The translations under genes and the position numbers were made by a program. This document shows positions 61,141-64,000 of a DNA stretch of 64,000 nt, piece by piece; position 1 is the first letter of the stretch; every line of letters starts with the position of its first letter. Location: contig NC_087067.1 of assembly GCF_963678635.1 (NCBI RefSeq), positions 27,227,547 to 27,291,546 on the forward strand, in the 5' to 3' direction. The notes beneath the pieces are model-generated. The model saw nothing but the letters and a program-made list of their open reading frames with translations, searched no databases and was not told where the DNA came from. The stretch comes from Symsagittifera roscoffensis. Taxonomy: Eukaryota; Xenacoelomorpha; Acoela; Convolutidae.

Positions 61141-62379
61141 ATTGGACTTGCATTCATGAACTGTAAAATCGAAATGTTTCTTAAGCATTGCGATACACGA
61201 TGAAACTTGAGGTGCAAAATTTCGTTCATCTCTCCTTAAACGGGAAAACATAAATTATAGCTTGAACATGGGGAGATAGGCAGACGCATAAAATATAATC
61301 GATAGATAGATATATTACTCTCCATCGGAAAAGTTTCATGATCAGAATTGCTGAAAAAAGTACGCACAAACTTACCAAAAAAAAACAGCCAACAGACAGT
61401 TCGAGAAGAGTCATGAACGCAAATTTGTTTCTTGAAAAAATTTCAATTTTCGAATTTCAAAGAAAAGAAAATATGGCCGTAAGTCAACCTCAAATGGATT
61501 TAGAATACAGAGACGAAGCTTCACTTTAAACACTTGCGAGAACACGACAAAAAGTATCTAACAACTTTGTCTCAACACCAAAGAAATTCGACGAAAAAGT
61601 TAACAGCAATAGGTCGCTCGAACTCATCTGCCTTTGATATGTTATACGTTATTTACCTCGGAAAATAATATCCGAATTCGAAACTTCTTCTTTGCTGATC
61701 GGAACAATTAGTTACAACGACAAGAAGAAATAGAAAATCAATTAAATCAAATAACAGTCAATAAATCATCGTTGCATTTAAAACAAGCTCAAGGAAGACA
61801 GCCATTATTTGCATCTTTGTCAGCATGGCTAAGTCACTTTTATAATTTGCATTAAGCCAGCTGTCCGGTCTTCCTCTTTTTCGATTTCCGTCTTTCCCCC
61901 GATTGCCACTCGGCATATTGCATCAGTGAATCTAAAACATGGCCTTCTGAATTATATAGTAAAACAATTCTATAGCAACACACTTTTCCAAGATCTATGA
62001 TTCAATTTAGACAGATTCGGAAAACTCATTATGAAATAAGTTCACTACAATCGCATCTAATTTGTTGACATTTCACTTTGTAAAGTTAATGCCAAACTGT
62101 TAACAATATCCTTTCGGGTCAACGAACATGAAGAAAGTCAATTGACCCGCACAACTGCGGTTTCTTCAGTCTCAAATCAATTCCTCGGTCAATTCCTGTC
62201 TCCACTACCCAACTAACTTTAAAAGTACCGTTTTTGACGCTAAGTTGATCTAGGTCACCGATATTGCCAAAAAAAATTGGCGTTGAACATAATCATTGCA
62301 TTCGAATGTATCTAGTTTTTTCAATTTTCTTTAAACAAGTGAGGCAAATAAATCAATTAACCAAAAACGAAAAGGATAT

Positions 62380-63850
62380 GACTACACGGATAGCCAGTTA
62401 CCGTGCAAGTAGCACAGAATTTTCCGACCATTCTTTAAAAAATTACAGGAAATCAAATTAGTGAAGTTTTTTCAGCGTGGTTTGATAAAGGATCTGCCCT
62501 AAAACTATAACTAACTCATATTCGGCAGTCATAAAGGCTAATCAAATCATATTCAGCAGTCATAAAGGCAAAAAACTAATTTAACTTTCTGAAAATTTAA
62601 GTTTTCAGGGCTTAAATTAAGCATAAGTAAGCTGTTGTAAGCCTGCTCACTCGCTTTATTCGCTCGAAATTGAAATACTGAAAGCTATTTGAAATTTTTC
62701 AAATGTCTTTCGAATGAAGACTGAAAGGGCCTCAATTTGGTGTATCAGTCGACCCGACCCATTCAGATGATTATTTGTGGTACCTGATTTTGCGCGGAAA
62801 ACTATTTAGAAAGGAAAAAATTAAAACACACCCGAACACAAAGTTCCTTCACATTAATCAAATGGCCGGAACAAAAGTCAGTAAATTTAAACATAGCAAG
62901 AATAAATCAAAAAATTTTTCTATTAATCATAGTAAAAAAAGGAAATTACTTAAAAGAAATTCGCTGAAAACTCGTGCGCGGGCAACTAAGTCGCTCAAAT
63001 ATCAGTCGACACAATTTTATGATTTAAAAAAACTGTTACTGACGACGCAATTTTATGATTAAAAAAAAAACTGTTACAGATTTGAAACTAGGACCTTTGC
63101 CTTCCTAGCTGATTTTTTTGCAGTTATTTGCCGTCTAGTGATGGCAAAATGTTGACAAGCGAACTAAAAATTATAGCCAACAGACAGTTGAAAATGAGTC
63201 AATAAATGCAAGGAAACAGAAAAGACAAACTAATTTGTTTTTTTGATAAAACTTCAACAACAATTTCAAAAAAGGGACAATTAAACTGGGCCCTTCCTTC
63301 ATGCGTCGATCCGTGCACAGGTTGGATAGGGCCATACCAACGCTGTGAAAATACATCGGCAAAATTTAAAGCACCCAGAGAACTGTCAATTAAAATCTAG
63401 CCTCCTCGATTATAGCACTGATGGAATTGTCTATGTTGTATGTAATTTTAAGTTTTGCACCCCCCCCCCCCTAGGGAGAGGATTGCACTCCTCAGAAGTA
63501 CAAAACTTATTTTGGTTCTTATAAAGTTTATTGCGTCGGAGTATGATTCGTTCCGTTTTTTAGCTTAATTTCTCTGCTAGTTTCTGGACGATTTTTGTTT
63601 TTCTTAAATGAGCCTGGTTTTTTTCAAGTAGAAAAAAACACATGGCGTTACAGCTCGTTGAATTTCAAAAACAATTTAAGATAGACTTCTTGAAAAAAAC
63701 TTGCTGCATTTAAGAAAACTGTATTACTATGAAAGTTTTTTTGCTGGGAATTTCCACTAAATTCCACTTTCAAAAATAGAAGTCGATCACAAATTTCGTG
63801 ACCTTTACAGCTTCAGAACTGGAGAGCGCAACTTACCTAACTTTTAGCAG
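62380..63850. repeat. Long interspersed repeat at the right end
   Basis: Modules occur in the order GTGCAAGTAGCACAG (62404), GATTATTTGTGGTACC (62769), GCAGTTATTTGCCGTC (63120) and GAAGTCGATCAC (63779). In the PHTF intron the order begins at the third module (15705, 16066, then 16901, 17203), so the two are circular permutations. A run of 12 C lies at 63460-63471. No gene is seen to 64000. Confidence 0.5.
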
Positions 63851-64000
63851 ATTAAATTGAACTCAAACAAAGCTTAAATAACTAGAAACATCGATAAATG
63901 CATAAATATGTATGAACACACTACTATAAAAAACAGGATTTTAGAGGACTTCCTGAAAAAAAATAGAGGACTAAAAAATAGAAGACTTTCTGAAAAAAAT

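Noticed and set aside
60845-61251. Several overlapping open frames on both strands
   Set aside because: They come from decayed pentanucleotide and tetranucleotide repeats and have no domain content.

Overview
The window is AT-rich animal nuclear DNA with spliced host genes, long introns and many repeat families. It is not bacterial or organellar. Two host genes are recognisable by protein similarity, and both are on the minus strand. PHTF (positions 11381-25837, eight exons, about 1468 codons) encodes an ER multi-pass membrane protein. A CUEDC1-like gene (49333-52831, two exons, about 452 codons) encodes a ubiquitin-binding CUE-domain protein. Both families are animal ones; I cannot fix the phylum from sequence alone.

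Region by region. Positions 1-7654 hold a decayed Polinton/adintovirus-type protein-primed DNA polymerase B, read on the plus strand: C2H2 fingers, exonuclease, an internal endonuclease VII-like zinc module, palm and C-terminus. Its middle carries a chimeric tandem duplication of about 872 bp. Positions 7655-11380 are non-coding and include an inverted-repeat element. Positions 11381-25837 are PHTF. Its introns hold an hAT-type MITE, tRNA-like SINEs and copies of a long non-coding repeat family that begins with a GCGAAGC/GCTTCGC hairpin. Positions 25838-33000 are repeats only: a GATA-tailed element, degenerate satellites and another SINE.

Positions 33000-45200 are the most unusual part. A unit of about 3.9 kb is present as two head-to-tail copies plus a third partial copy. 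It carries several small plus-strand genes that match nothing I know, here called A to F, and an antisense fragment of a retrovirus-like envelope fusion glycoprotein. The small genes appear to be split by very short introns of 30-36 nt plus one of 87 nt, while PHTF introns run from 0.2 to 3.6 kb. In genes E and F the exon phases and summed lengths give open frames across the proposed introns. One copy of gene F is interrupted by a 5'-truncated LINE-like insertion, and the other copy gives the empty site.

Positions 45540-49105 are a Ty3/gypsy-like LTR element with gag, integrase and a 3' LTR but no 5' LTR. Positions 49333-52831 are the CUEDC1-like gene. Positions 54800-57040 are a decayed Jockey/CR1-type LINE with AP-endonuclease and C-terminal parts. 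The remainder to 64000 is non-coding repeat.

The mobile-element genes are largely broken; the host genes look intact. There is no sign that the host genes and mobile elements cooperate functionally. The best candidate for something undescribed is the multigene short-intron unit at 33-45 kb.
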